A DNA stretch of 64,000 nucleotides from Nostoc sp. FACHB-973. GTDB lineage: Bacteria; Cyanobacteriota; Cyanobacteriia; Cyanobacteriales; Nostocaceae. The stretch lies in the NCBI RefSeq assembly GCF_014698115.1, contig NZ_JACJSJ010000010.1:62001-126000 (forward strand). Direction: 5' to 3'. Shown here piece by piece: positions 23,873-34,020 of the stretch. Position numbers and translations under genes: made by a program. Below the pieces are notes generated by a model that ran no database searches, was not told where the DNA came from, and saw only the letters and a list, made by a program, of their open reading frames with translations. Positions within the stretch are counted from its first letter, which is position 1. The number at the start of each line of letters is the position of its first letter.

Positions 23873-26847
23873 TAAATAACATTAACTACGATACATACCT
23901 TAATTTAACTAATCAGCTATTGAACTGCTCTTCTGGAGAAGATGCTAGCAAGATTTTAAACAATAATAAGTTTTTAATCAATTCTAAGCTTGTTATTACC
24001 TTAGTACAGAAAGCATCTTTACTATTCAGTCAAAATGAAGAAAATTATGCAGATGTTCTTCTTGATATTGCTGTGCAAATAGCTAAGATACTGCAACTAC
24101 CGGAATTTCTTCTCATGTTATATCCATCCGAATTAGAGTCTCGACGTTTCTTGCTTGGTCAGTTAATTCAAGCATCTGCTCCTGGTAACGTTAATTTTGA
24201 AATTGTGGATTCTCTTTTGTTTTGCAATTTAGATAAGCTCGATGAAAAATTTATAAATGTATTAAAAAATCAGGTATATAATTTGCTTTCACAGGCAGAA
24301 CCGAAACAAGCTCAAGGGATTGCTAGTACAATTAATAATATCAGTGGGCGTATTGAAATCTTGCCAATAGGAAATAGAGCTAATCATCTTGAAATTGCTA
24401 TTAAGGGTTATGAAATTGCTCAAACTGTATTTACCTCTGATTCTTTTAAAGAAGAATGGGTTAAACTCCAAAATCATTTAGGTAATGCCTATAGAAAACG
24501 TATTATAGGAGATACAAAAGAAAATATAAACTGTTCTATCCATTATTTTAAAAATGTTTTAGATGTATTGGGCAATGATGTAGAGAATAACCAGGATATA
24601 TGGGCAGGAACACAACATAATTTAGGAGTTACATACCTTGCTTATAGAGATAAGGTTCTTGACCGAAAAGAAACCCATTACCTCAAATTAGCTATCGAGG
24701 CTTTCAATCAGGCTTTAACTATTTATAATCAAAGGGATTCTCTCGAAAAATTGTCAAAAGTTCAATTTCAGTTAGGTGTTGCCTATAATAAACATATTGA
24801 AATTGAATTAGAAAATAAAGCCAAATATCTAAAGTTAGCTGTTACTAGCTTTCACGATGCCTTAGAGTTTTTTACTTTCCAAAAGACTCCAGAAAATTGG
24901 GCAACTATTCAAGACAGTCTCGGTAACGCATATAGTAGTACAAATGAGAGCGATAATCTCAAATTAGCTTTAAATTACTATAGTCAAGCTTTGCAAATTC
25001 ACACTAAGGATAAATTTCCTGAAGTTTGGGCAAGAACCCAACGAAATATAGGCCATACGTACTGGAAATTAAACAAAATAAATGAAGCTAAACAAGCATT
25101 TGAGTTAGCCTTGAGTGTTTTTACACCTGATAGCTTTCCTTGGGATTGCCTTATAACTGCAAACGATCTTGGTGATATAGCCTTTCAATCTCAGGATTGT
25201 TTTTGTTTAGAAGCTATGAAGGGCTATGATATTGCTGTGCAAGCTAATGAGCAAAGGCTGTCCTATATTGATCTTAATTTTCGCAAGCAAGAAGTATTAT
25301 CAGAAACAATTAGTGTCTATGCTAATGCAGCAAAGGCATCTATACGTGCAAACCAACTAGGTAAAGCCCTTGAATATCTTGAACGTAGCAAAACCCGTAA
25401 TTTAGTTGAACTTCTTGTTACTCGTGACATTTCTCCCAAAGGGGATATTCCAGAGACAGTTCTTGATCAACTTGGACAATTACGTCGAAAAATTGCAGTT
25501 GAACAACGACGCTTAGAAATGGAAATGGGCAATCAGAAATATAGTATAACTCCATTATCTCTAGACCGAACTTATCTTAATGATTTGCAACGACAGCTTA
25601 ATGAACTAATTCAAGGCGAAATTCAACCTCACGAGCCAAATTTTAGCTTGGCTCAGAAAGTAAAAACTATAACTTTTGAGCAGATTCAAAATTTACTTCC
25701 AAATGACGAAACTGCCTTAATAGAATGGTACATACTTAATGATAAGTTTCTGACCTTTGTTATCACCCGGCATAGCTCACAGCCTCAAGTCATTGAATCT
25801 TCTGCTGAAGATTTACAAGCATTATTAAAACGTGTCAGGGCATATCTGCGTCTATATTACCGCAAAGATAACAAAAAATGGTGGCGCAATCAGTTAGAGC
25901 CTCGCCTGCAAAATCTCGCTGAAATTTTGCATATAGACGAAATAATATCTCACATACCAACAGAGTGCGCTCGCCTAATTCTCATCCCCCATCGTTTCCT
26001 ACATTTATTACCACTTCACGCCTTACCATTACGTAACAAGCAACTAAAGAATGGGCAGAGAAAACAAAATTGTCTGTTAGATAAATTTCCTAGAGGTGTG
26101 GGATATGCCCCTAGTTGTCAATTACTACAACTCAGCCAAAACCAAGAACGTCCTAATTTTACTCAACTGTTTGCTATCCAAAACCCAACAAATGATTTAA
26201 GCTACGCCAACTTAGAAGTTGAAACCATCGGCTCATTCTTTGCTGAAACTCAAGTTTTAGTGAAACAAGAAGCGACTAAAGCAGCTTTAAATGACAATAA
26301 TAATTTCCAATTAGCCCACTGTTACCACTTTTCTTGTCATGGTGATTTCAACTTGACATCGCCTTTAGAATCAGCATTAATTTTGGCAGACTATGAACGG
26401 CTTACTTTAGCAGAAATCTTTGCATTAACTTTAAATCAATGCCGTTTAATTACCCTATCTGCCTGTGAAACTGGCATTGCAGACCCTACCAGTATTAGTG
26501 ATGAGTATATTAGTTTACCTAGTGGCTTCCTTTATGCAGGAAGTCCGAGTGTGGTCAGTAGTCTTTGGACAGTAAATGACCTATCAACAGCTTTACTAAT
26601 GATTAAGTTTTATCAAAATCTACGTGCAGGTGTTTCAGTAGCAGTCAGTTTAAATCAAGCTCAATGCTGGCTGAGAGATATAACTAAAACACAGTTAGAG
26701 AGGTGGATTGCAGAGCATAAGTTAAGGTTGGATTCAACACTCAATATGCGGATACGTCGCTGGTTTCACAAGATTCCAGGCGAGAAACCATTTCATTCGC
26801 CCTTTTATTGGGCAGGTTTTTGCGCCATTGGTTCAGTAATTCATTAA
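23869..26847 (+). CDS. TPR-CHAT protein, array member 4
   Basis: 992 residues from ATG 23869, overlapping the stop of member 3. The N-terminus MINNINYDTYLNLTNQLLN matches the family's first module. TPR-like repeats (WVKLQNHLGNAY and others) follow but are more diverged than in members 1 and 3, some lacking the Arg/Gly positions. The CHAT domain ends PFHSPFYWAGFCAIG and has His824 (FSCHGDF) and Cys866 (SACETG). The DNA is more AT-rich than its neighbours in the first half. It should be an active cysteine peptidase of unknown target, likely co-transcribed with members 1-3. Confidence 0.84.
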   Translation: MINNINYDTYLNLTNQLLNCSSGEDASKILNNNKFLINSKLVITLVQKASLLFSQNEENYADVLLDIAVQIAKILQLPEFLLMLYPSELESRRFLLGQLIQASAPGNVNFEIVDSLLFCNLDKLDEKFINVLKNQVYNLLSQAEPKQAQGIASTINNISGRIEILPIGNRANHLEIAIKGYEIAQTVFTSDSFKEEWVKLQNHLGNAYRKRIIGDTKENINCSIHYFKNVLDVLGNDVENNQDIWAGTQHNLGVTYLAYRDKVLDRKETHYLKLAIEAFNQALTIYNQRDSLEKLSKVQFQLGVAYNKHIEIELENKAKYLKLAVTSFHDALEFFTFQKTPENWATIQDSLGNAYSSTNESDNLKLALNYYSQALQIHTKDKFPEVWARTQRNIGHTYWKLNKINEAKQAFELALSVFTPDSFPWDCLITANDLGDIAFQSQDCFCLEAMKGYDIAVQANEQRLSYIDLNFRKQEVLSETISVYANAAKASIRANQLGKALEYLERSKTRNLVELLVTRDISPKGDIPETVLDQLGQLRRKIAVEQRRLEMEMGNQKYSITPLSLDRTYLNDLQRQLNELIQGEIQPHEPNFSLAQKVKTITFEQIQNLLPNDETALIEWYILNDKFLTFVITRHSSQPQVIESSAEDLQALLKRVRAYLRLYYRKDNKKWWRNQLEPRLQNLAEILHIDEIISHIPTECARLILIPHRFLHLLPLHALPLRNKQLKNGQRKQNCLLDKFPRGVGYAPSCQLLQLSQNQERPNFTQLFAIQNPTNDLSYANLEVETIGSFFAETQVLVKQEATKAALNDNNNFQLAHCYHFSCHGDFNLTSPLESALILADYERLTLAEIFALTLNQCRLITLSACETGIADPTSISDEYISLPSGFLYAGSPSVVSSLWTVNDLSTALLMIKFYQNLRAGVSVAVSLNQAQCWLRDITKTQLERWIAEHKLRLDSTLNMRIRRWFHKIPGEKPFHSPFYWAGFCAIGSVIH

Positions 26848-26912
26848 AACACACAAATCTTACGAAATTAGCTGATAACTTCAAAAACGTTCTAATTCTT
26901 AAATTTAAATGT

Positions 26913-29864
26913 ATGAATCAAAAACGTATTGAAGCTTATAGCAAACTAATCAATTTGTTGTTGAAAAACCCTAGTAAGGCAACTGAAATTTTACAAACTC
27001 ATCAAGACTTGATTGATGCAAATTTTGTACATACTATAAAACAGGTATTACCAGTACTCACAACATCTGGTCAATACGATATTGCTAAATGGTTACAAAA
27101 TGTTGCCTCATTACTTGAAGCAAACTTGTTTTTTCATCAAGGGCTTGAGTATTTTCAGGCAAATAAATTTCAGGAAGCTTTGCCTTATTGGGAGCAAGCA
27201 ATAAACATTTATAAAACAATCAGCAATCTCGAACAGGAAGCTTTCACCCTAAACTATCTGGGTGTTGCTTACACATATTTAGGAAAATACCAAAAAGCGA
27301 TAACATACTATCAGAAATCTCTCAAAATTGCACATCAACAAAACTATCTTGAGCATAAAGCCAATTCTCTTACTAACTTAGGTAATGTTTACAAATCTTT
27401 GGGTCAATACAAACAAGCGATAAAATATTATCAGCAAGCGCTCAAAATTGCACGAAAAATATTTAATTATCAGATAGAAGTCAATTGTCTGGATAACTTG
27501 GGCAATGTTTACCAATACCTAGACAATTACAACACAGCCATTGAATTGCATCAGCAATCACTCAAAATCGCACATCAACAAGATTATCGCCAAGAAAAAG
27601 CTAATTCTCTAGGTCATTTAGGTAGTGCTTACTACTCACTAGGAAAATACAAACAAGCAATTAAGTATCATCAACAATCTTTAAAAGTTGCCAAACATAT
27701 AGGTGATAGTCACAGACAAGCAATTTGCTTGTGCAATCTAGGCATTGCTGCCAAAACTCTAGGAAAGTACCAGGAAGCAATAAATTACTATCAGCGATCG
27801 CTAGAAATTGCACATCAACAAGGATATCGTCAGGAGGAAGCCAATTGTCTGCTGCATTTGGGTATTGCTTACAATTCTATAGGACTATACGAAACAGCGA
27901 TTCAGCACCTTAATCAGTCGCTACAGATCACGCAAGAGATCAGCGATCTCCAAGGAGAAGCTATTGCCTTAAGCAATCTGGGAAATACCTTTCAATTGCA
28001 AAAGCAGTATGATACAGCTATTGATTACCATGTATTATCTCTTAACATCGCACAACAAATAAGTGATCGCCGCAGAGAAGCTACTTTTCTAGGTAATTTG
28101 GGTAATGCTTACTATTCCAAAGGGGAGTATGAAACAGCGATTAGCTACTATCAGCAAGCACTAAATATTGCCAAAAAGACAGTTAATCCGCGTGAGGAGG
28201 CTTTTTCTCAGAGCAATCTGGGCAATGTTTACTATTCCAAAGGGGAGTACGACACAGCTATTAGTTACTATCAGCAAGCACTAAATATTTCCAAAGGCAT
28301 AGGTGATCTCGCTGGGCAAGGAAGCTCTCTAAATAATCTTGGAACTGCCCTGCTAAAATCTGCACGTTTCCAAGAATCTCACAAGGTACTTTACACTGCC
28401 ATTAATGCTTGGGAATCTCTAAGGCATGGATTACAAGAGGATGCCCATAGGGTATCAATTTTTGAACAGCAAGTGCTTACTTATAGGCGGCTACAAGAAG
28501 TTCTAGTTCTTCAAAAGAAGTCTAATGAAGCCCTAGTAATTGCAGAGCGGGGGAGAGCGAGAGCATTTGTAGACTTACTGGCTCAACGTTTATCTTTGAA
28601 ATCGGTTGAAAAAATTTCGCTCATATACCCCAGTCTTAAGCAAATTAAACAAATAGCCAAAGAGCAAGAATCTACACTCGTTGAATATTCGATTGTTGAC
28701 TCAGATAAACTTTTTATTTGGGTGATCAAACCCGCAACAGGGAAAATTTTCTTTCAGCAAGTTGACCTTAAGCCTCTTGAGGAAGAATATAATTCACTAT
28801 CAAACTTAATTAAACAAGCCCGCGCAATTCTTGGTGTTGAGCATAAGCAAAATGATGCTGAATCTCCTGCCAGCCTAGAGATTATCCAATCTAGCAGGCA
28901 CATATACCAACCTTTACGGTTACTGTATCAAATCCTAATTGAACAAATCGCTCTCTGGCTCCCAACTAACCCCAACGCTCCTGTGATCTTGATACCGCAA
29001 GGAGACATTTTTCTAGTTCCCTTCCCAGCACTGCAAGACACTAAAGGCAAATTCCTGATCGAAAAACATAATATTGTTACTGCACCTTCTATTCAAGTAC
29101 TGGAGTTAATCCAAAAACGAAGTGCGGAAGTACCCGTAACTTCTTTAGAGTCGCTGGTTGTGGGAAATCCCAAAATGCCAACTATTCCCTTAACTGAACC
29201 GCCTGTAGAGTTGCAGGATTTAGCTTGGGCAAAAACTGAAGCGCAGGCGATCGCACACCTTCTCAACACCCAAGCCATCACGGGTGCAGATGCAACCAAA
29301 GCACATATTACACAACTTCTTCCCAAAGCGCGATTGATACATCTGGCAACCCACGGTTTATTAGATGATATCCGACAACTGGGCATACCAGGAGCGATCG
29401 CTCTTGCTCCCAGTGAGGAAGATAATGGCTTCCTCACTGCTGGCGAAATCTACGACATGAAACTAAACGCCGAACTGGTTGTGCTGAGTGCTTGCAGTAC
29501 TGGACAGGGTAAAATCACAGGCGATGGGGTAATTGGACTATCCCGTTGTTTGATCGCTGCTGGAGTAAAGAGTGTAATTGTGTCTCTGTGGTCGGTAGAC
29601 GATTTATCCACTGCTTTATTGATGGTGCAATTTTACCAAATTTTCCAACAGGGAGTAGCGGCTACCGTCGCCCTCAACGAGGCTCAACGCTGGTTATTGG
29701 GAGTTACGAAAACAGAATTGGAAGTTTGGCTAAAAACTAACGAGAGATTTTTTGATGCTACGCTAAAAATTAACCTACGTCGGAGGTTGCATCAGTTAGA
29801 TGATAACGCCAAATTATTTCACAATCCTCGATATTGGGCAGCATTCTGTGCGATCGGTCAGTAA
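26913..29864 (+). CDS. TPR-CHAT protein, array member 5, canonical TPR type
   Basis: 983 residues from ATG 26913 (MNQKRIEAYSKLINLLL). It shares only the N-terminal module and the last residues with its neighbours. The sensor part is about ten canonical TPRs of 40 residues (YYQQALKIA..., LGNVYYSLG). The CHAT domain is a different branch: His814 is in LATHGLL and Cys861 in SACSTGQGKITGDGV, as in the most widespread cyanobacterial CHAT proteins. Two successive units near 28.1-28.3 kb are nearly identical at DNA level. The tail returns to RRRLHQLDD and YWAAFCAIGQ, so this gene may be a chimera whose ends come from the local family. Confidence 0.84.
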   Translation: MNQKRIEAYSKLINLLLKNPSKATEILQTHQDLIDANFVHTIKQVLPVLTTSGQYDIAKWLQNVASLLEANLFFHQGLEYFQANKFQEALPYWEQAINIYKTISNLEQEAFTLNYLGVAYTYLGKYQKAITYYQKSLKIAHQQNYLEHKANSLTNLGNVYKSLGQYKQAIKYYQQALKIARKIFNYQIEVNCLDNLGNVYQYLDNYNTAIELHQQSLKIAHQQDYRQEKANSLGHLGSAYYSLGKYKQAIKYHQQSLKVAKHIGDSHRQAICLCNLGIAAKTLGKYQEAINYYQRSLEIAHQQGYRQEEANCLLHLGIAYNSIGLYETAIQHLNQSLQITQEISDLQGEAIALSNLGNTFQLQKQYDTAIDYHVLSLNIAQQISDRRREATFLGNLGNAYYSKGEYETAISYYQQALNIAKKTVNPREEAFSQSNLGNVYYSKGEYDTAISYYQQALNISKGIGDLAGQGSSLNNLGTALLKSARFQESHKVLYTAINAWESLRHGLQEDAHRVSIFEQQVLTYRRLQEVLVLQKKSNEALVIAERGRARAFVDLLAQRLSLKSVEKISLIYPSLKQIKQIAKEQESTLVEYSIVDSDKLFIWVIKPATGKIFFQQVDLKPLEEEYNSLSNLIKQARAILGVEHKQNDAESPASLEIIQSSRHIYQPLRLLYQILIEQIALWLPTNPNAPVILIPQGDIFLVPFPALQDTKGKFLIEKHNIVTAPSIQVLELIQKRSAEVPVTSLESLVVGNPKMPTIPLTEPPVELQDLAWAKTEAQAIAHLLNTQAITGADATKAHITQLLPKARLIHLATHGLLDDIRQLGIPGAIALAPSEEDNGFLTAGEIYDMKLNAELVVLSACSTGQGKITGDGVIGLSRCLIAAGVKSVIVSLWSVDDLSTALLMVQFYQIFQQGVAATVALNEAQRWLLGVTKTELEVWLKTNERFFDATLKINLRRRLHQLDDNAKLFHNPRYWAAFCAIGQ

Positions 29865-29951
29865 TAAAGATTGTTCTCGATTATTCAAAGTAAGAAACAT
29901 CTGCGACTCAACAACCCCGCACGATCATAGCAAATTAACCCCCGATCGGCG

Positions 29952-32900
29952 ATGAATTCCCCATCCAGTCAAGCACAATTGGAATTAATTCTACAACTCC
30001 TTTCTTGTCCTAGTGGGCAAGAACCAGAACTGCTGGCAGCGAATATAACGTTAGTCAATACCGATTTGGTTGAGATGATGCAGCAGATGGCTGGGGATTT
30101 ACCGCAGCAGCCTAGCAAAAAGGATGCTGAATGGTTGGTTAATTTAGCTCGAAAATTAGAAGAATTTCTCAGCCTTGGTTCGCAAGAATTTACAGGATCT
30201 ACTGATTCATCAAACTGGACAGATCGACATCAATTTTTCATGCAAGTATTGGAAGCAATTATTGAAAGTAGAGGCAATTTGCCGGGTATTTATCCTTTAA
30301 TAGAACATCACTTGCATTTAGTTGACATTAATTGGATTGTTTTGTTGCAGAACTGGAAAGCTAGTATTATCCAACAGAATAAAATTGATAAAGATGATAG
30401 CGATAGGGCGGAAATCGTTGCGGCCGTTCTTTACAATATGGGGAATTTATTCTTAGAATTTCCCCAAGGTTCTCTGTCACTTAATCTGGAAATTGCTATT
30501 GCAAGTTATAAGTTGGCTTTGGATATCTATCGTCAATTAGGGCTGCAACAGAACTTGTTTCAGACTCTCACTAATTTAGGGAGTGTCTATAGTAAAAAAG
30601 CAGAAACGGGAATTTATCCCCCTGCCAATTTGCAAGCAATTGAATGCTATATAGAGGCTAGCCAAATTTTACGTGCATTAGGTTTGCCAGAAAGTTTATC
30701 ACTCACTCTCACTAACTTAGGAATTGCATACTGCGATCGCGCAGATTTCGGCATCGATCCAGCCACTAACTTAGAGCAGGCGATCGCAGCTCACTTAGAA
30801 GCACTCGAAATTCGTCGTCAACTTGGTTTGTCATTGGATTTATCAGTAACTTTCACAAATTTGGGGAATGCTTATCTTGCTCAAGCTGAATTAGGTATTG
30901 AACCAGGTAATAATCTCAAAAAAACTATAGATGCTTATCTAGAATGTATCGATATTCGCCGAAAATTGAAACTAGAAAAAATTTTATCTGCACCCCTCAC
31001 TAACTTAGGAAATGCTTACCGCACCCAAGCTCAAATGGGAATTGAGCCAGTCATCAATCTGCAACGAGCGATCGCGACTTATCAAGAAGCTGTTTCTATC
31101 CTGCGTCAACATAGACAAGAACGAGATTTATCCACAGTTCTCAACAGTTTAGCTAATACCTACCGAACCCAAGCTGAACTAGGAATTGAACCTGTTCTCA
31201 ATCTGCAACGAGCGATTGCGACTTATACAGAAGCAACCCAAATCCTCTCTCAATCAGAACTGCAACGAGACTTGTGCCAAACTTTAAATAATTTAGGGAT
31301 TGCTTATCGCACTCAAGCTAATTTAGGAATCGATCCTGTTATAAATCTGAAGAAAGCTATTCGCACTTATCGAGAAGCCGCCCAAATTCTTCGTAAACTG
31401 GGGATTCAACGAGATTTGTCTGCGACCCTCAATAATCTAGGTATTGCTTATCGTACTCAAGCCGAACTGGGGATAGAACCTGCTGCTAATTTGCAATGGG
31501 CGATCGACACCTATACAGAAGCAGCCGAAATTTTCCAAGAATTAAAATTGGAGCGCGAGTTAAGTCACACCCTCAATAATTTGGGAGGTGCTTACTATAT
31601 GAAAGCCGAATTGGGGATGGAAGCTGCTGCTAATTTACAGCAGGCGATCGCTACCTATATCAAAGCAGTTGCAATCCGTCGTCAACCTGGATGGGAACGG
31701 GATCTATCCCAAACCTTGAATAATTTAGGAACGGCATACCTTACCCAAGCTCAACTACAAATCGATCCAGTTATTAATCTACAACGAGCGATCGATACCT
31801 ATACAGAAGCCGCGCAAATTCTTCAGCCAGATATGGAATGGGAATTGTCCACAATTTTAGACAACTTAGGAACAACTTATCGCACCCATGCCCAACAGCA
31901 AATTCAGTCTGATATCAATCTACAACGAGCGATCGCAGCCTACACCCAAGCTGTCCAAATCCGTCGCCGGGCTGGGTTTGAACGAGGTTTATCTCAAACA
32001 CTGAACAATTTAGCAACGGCTTACCGCACCCAAGTTGAATTAGGGATCGATGCTGATGTAAATCGTCAGTCCGCAGTCATGGCGTATCGAGAGGCTTTAC
32101 AGACTTTTGACCCTCAAGTTCTGCCAGTTGATTGTCTGAGAACAGGGCGTAATTTGGGTAATTTTGCTTTATCTCAAGAATGGTGGGAAATCGCGATCGC
32201 AGGCTACGCTCCCGCCATTGATGCTGTCGAGCAAACTCGTTTTTCGTCGCTCTCTGAATCTCGGAAAAAAGAAGTGACAGAAGGAGCGCTTCAAGTCTAT
32301 CGCAACATCGTTCAAACGTATATCCAACTTCAGCAATACGACAAAGCCCTAGAATATGTCGATCGCAGCAAAACCCGCAATCTTGTCGAACTCCTTACCA
32401 CCCGCGATCTTACACCCAAAGGAGACATTCCCCCCGATACGCTCCAGCACCTGCAAACTCTCCGCCAAGAACTCCTGATTGCAGAACGCTGCCTCAATCC
32501 CGATCTAGAACGACTTAATACTTTACGTCAGGAACTGGATACTTACATTCAAACATATATCCAGCCGATCGACCCCAGTTTCTCCCTGACTCAAAAAGTC
32601 AACCCAATCAACTTTGCTACCATGCGAGAAACTCTACCTGACGATCGCTCTGCACTTGTAGCTTGGTATGTTATGGGCGATCGCATACTTACCTTTATTG
32701 TCACCCGTCAAACCGATCTACCTCATCTCATCGAATTGGCAAAAGAGTCACGCCAAGCCTTGATCGAGCTGGCGAACCAATATCTTAACTGTTATACCGA
32801 AGATAAAACAGTCTGGAAAACCCGATTGCCCGATTTTTTGCAAGAAATTGCCACTTTACTCAACCTTTCTGCTGTACTTCAGTATATCCCCGATACGTGC

Positions 32901-33842
32901 GATCGGCTCATTCTGGTTCCTCATCTATTTCTGCATTTGTTGCCCCTCCATGCTTTGCCTATGGAAGAAGAGCCAGGGAAATCTTACTTACTCGATCGCT
33001 TCCCTCGCGGCCTTCACTATGCTCCCAGTATTCAATTACTACAACTGAGTCAAACCTGGAGCCGTCCATCATTCCAACGTTTTTTCGGCGTGCAGAATCC
33101 CACAGAAGATCTCAGTTTTACCGATCTAGAAGTAGCAACCATCCGCACCAGCTTTCATCCTGATGACGATGTATTAGAGCGACACCAAGCTCAGAAAACA
33201 TCTCTAACAAGAGAACGTCTTGCCCAAACTAATATCGCTCATTTCGCCTGTCATGGTTATTTTAACCTGGAAACACCCAGTCAGTCTGCGCTGCTTTTGG
33301 CAGAAAGCAACACCATAGCTACGACGAGCTCTAACGATCAAACGCGCTTTTGGGCGAGTCGCGATGGAGGTGAAATCGACCTAGAAAAATGCCTGACTCT
33401 CGGTGATATCTTTGCCTTAGATCTGCGCCAATGTCGTCTCACTACCCTTTCTGCCTGTGAAACAGGTCTGACGGATTTTAAATCTCTCAGTGATGAATAT
33501 ATTGGTTTGCCCAGTGGTTTTCTCTATGCAGGTAGCCCCAGTGTAGTCAGCAGTCTTTGGACAGTTAACGATCTATCGACAGCTTTTTTGATGATTGAGT
33601 TCTACAAAAATTTGCAAAATCGCGATCGGTATCCCAGTGTAGCGATCGCCCTGAATCAAGCTCAAATTTGGCTGCGAAATCTTACTACCAAGGAACTGAA
33701 AATATGGATTGCTCAAAATAAATTAATTCTCAATCCAACACTCAAGATGAACTTAAATCGCCAATTACAGAAAATGCCCGATCTCGCCCAACCATTTGCA
33801 TCGCCTTTTTACTGGGCTGCTTTCTGTGCGATCGGTCAGTGA
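29952..33842 (+). CDS. TPR-CHAT protein, array member 6, longest copy
   Basis: 1,296 residues, the longest copy. The N-terminal module (LELILQLLSCPSGQEPELL) is followed by about ten TPR-like units of 46-48 residues with their own consensus (NLQRAIATYTEA, LNNLGIAYRTQAELGI), unlike the WA.TQNNLG type of members 1 and 3. The CHAT domain has His1101 (FACHGYF) and Cys1169 (SACETG), ending FYWAAFCAIGQ. HIP1 palindromes are frequent in it and its codons look more GC-rich than member 4, which hints at a different history. An 87-bp gap separates it from member 5; the 178-bp gap after it holds an interspersed repeat. Confidence 0.84.
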   Translation: MNSPSSQAQLELILQLLSCPSGQEPELLAANITLVNTDLVEMMQQMAGDLPQQPSKKDAEWLVNLARKLEEFLSLGSQEFTGSTDSSNWTDRHQFFMQVLEAIIESRGNLPGIYPLIEHHLHLVDINWIVLLQNWKASIIQQNKIDKDDSDRAEIVAAVLYNMGNLFLEFPQGSLSLNLEIAIASYKLALDIYRQLGLQQNLFQTLTNLGSVYSKKAETGIYPPANLQAIECYIEASQILRALGLPESLSLTLTNLGIAYCDRADFGIDPATNLEQAIAAHLEALEIRRQLGLSLDLSVTFTNLGNAYLAQAELGIEPGNNLKKTIDAYLECIDIRRKLKLEKILSAPLTNLGNAYRTQAQMGIEPVINLQRAIATYQEAVSILRQHRQERDLSTVLNSLANTYRTQAELGIEPVLNLQRAIATYTEATQILSQSELQRDLCQTLNNLGIAYRTQANLGIDPVINLKKAIRTYREAAQILRKLGIQRDLSATLNNLGIAYRTQAELGIEPAANLQWAIDTYTEAAEIFQELKLERELSHTLNNLGGAYYMKAELGMEAAANLQQAIATYIKAVAIRRQPGWERDLSQTLNNLGTAYLTQAQLQIDPVINLQRAIDTYTEAAQILQPDMEWELSTILDNLGTTYRTHAQQQIQSDINLQRAIAAYTQAVQIRRRAGFERGLSQTLNNLATAYRTQVELGIDADVNRQSAVMAYREALQTFDPQVLPVDCLRTGRNLGNFALSQEWWEIAIAGYAPAIDAVEQTRFSSLSESRKKEVTEGALQVYRNIVQTYIQLQQYDKALEYVDRSKTRNLVELLTTRDLTPKGDIPPDTLQHLQTLRQELLIAERCLNPDLERLNTLRQELDTYIQTYIQPIDPSFSLTQKVNPINFATMRETLPDDRSALVAWYVMGDRILTFIVTRQTDLPHLIELAKESRQALIELANQYLNCYTEDKTVWKTRLPDFLQEIATLLNLSAVLQYIPDTCDRLILVPHLFLHLLPLHALPMEEEPGKSYLLDRFPRGLHYAPSIQLLQLSQTWSRPSFQRFFGVQNPTEDLSFTDLEVATIRTSFHPDDDVLERHQAQKTSLTRERLAQTNIAHFACHGYFNLETPSQSALLLAESNTIATTSSNDQTRFWASRDGGEIDLEKCLTLGDIFALDLRQCRLTTLSACETGLTDFKSLSDEYIGLPSGFLYAGSPSVVSSLWTVNDLSTAFLMIEFYKNLQNRDRYPSVAIALNQAQIWLRNLTTKELKIWIAQNKLILNPTLKMNLNRQLQKMPDLAQPFASPFYWAAFCAIGQ

Positions 33843-33897
33843 TGACGCTAATACCGTTTCTTTGTTAGCTTTACCAAATTCTCTTATCTCTTATTTA

Positions 33898-33950
33898 TTG
33901 GCGTTCTTCTCTGCGAGACGTTGCGCGAAGGCGTTCTTGGCGGTTCGTTT
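33898..33950. repeat. Nostoc-type short interspersed repeat
   Basis: The GC-rich stretch GGCGTTCTTCTCTGCGAGAC, continuing through GTTGCGCGAAGGCGTTC, stands out from AT-rich surroundings. It resembles the small dispersed repeats seen in intergenic regions of filamentous cyanobacteria. It lies between array member 6 and the protease gene. Confidence 0.5.
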
Positions 33951-34020
33951 TTTTCTAAGATAATTAAGCGCATATTCATACAGAATTGGTATAAGATTAT
34001 CGGTAAAATCTGCCCAAATC

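Noticed and set aside
29093..29437. 114-codon minus-strand frame in member 5
   Set aside because: It is a shadow of the conserved CHAT coding strand, composition is Ala/Arg/Cys-skewed and no start signal precedes it.
26913..29864. Regular 120-bp repeats as a possible CRISPR or satellite array
   Set aside because: They stay in frame and encode canonical 40-residue TPR units, so they are protein repeats.
33898..33950. GC-rich palindromic block as a tRNA or small RNA gene
   Set aside because: No tRNA cloverleaf or conserved bases can be drawn; it fits a dispersed intergenic repeat better.
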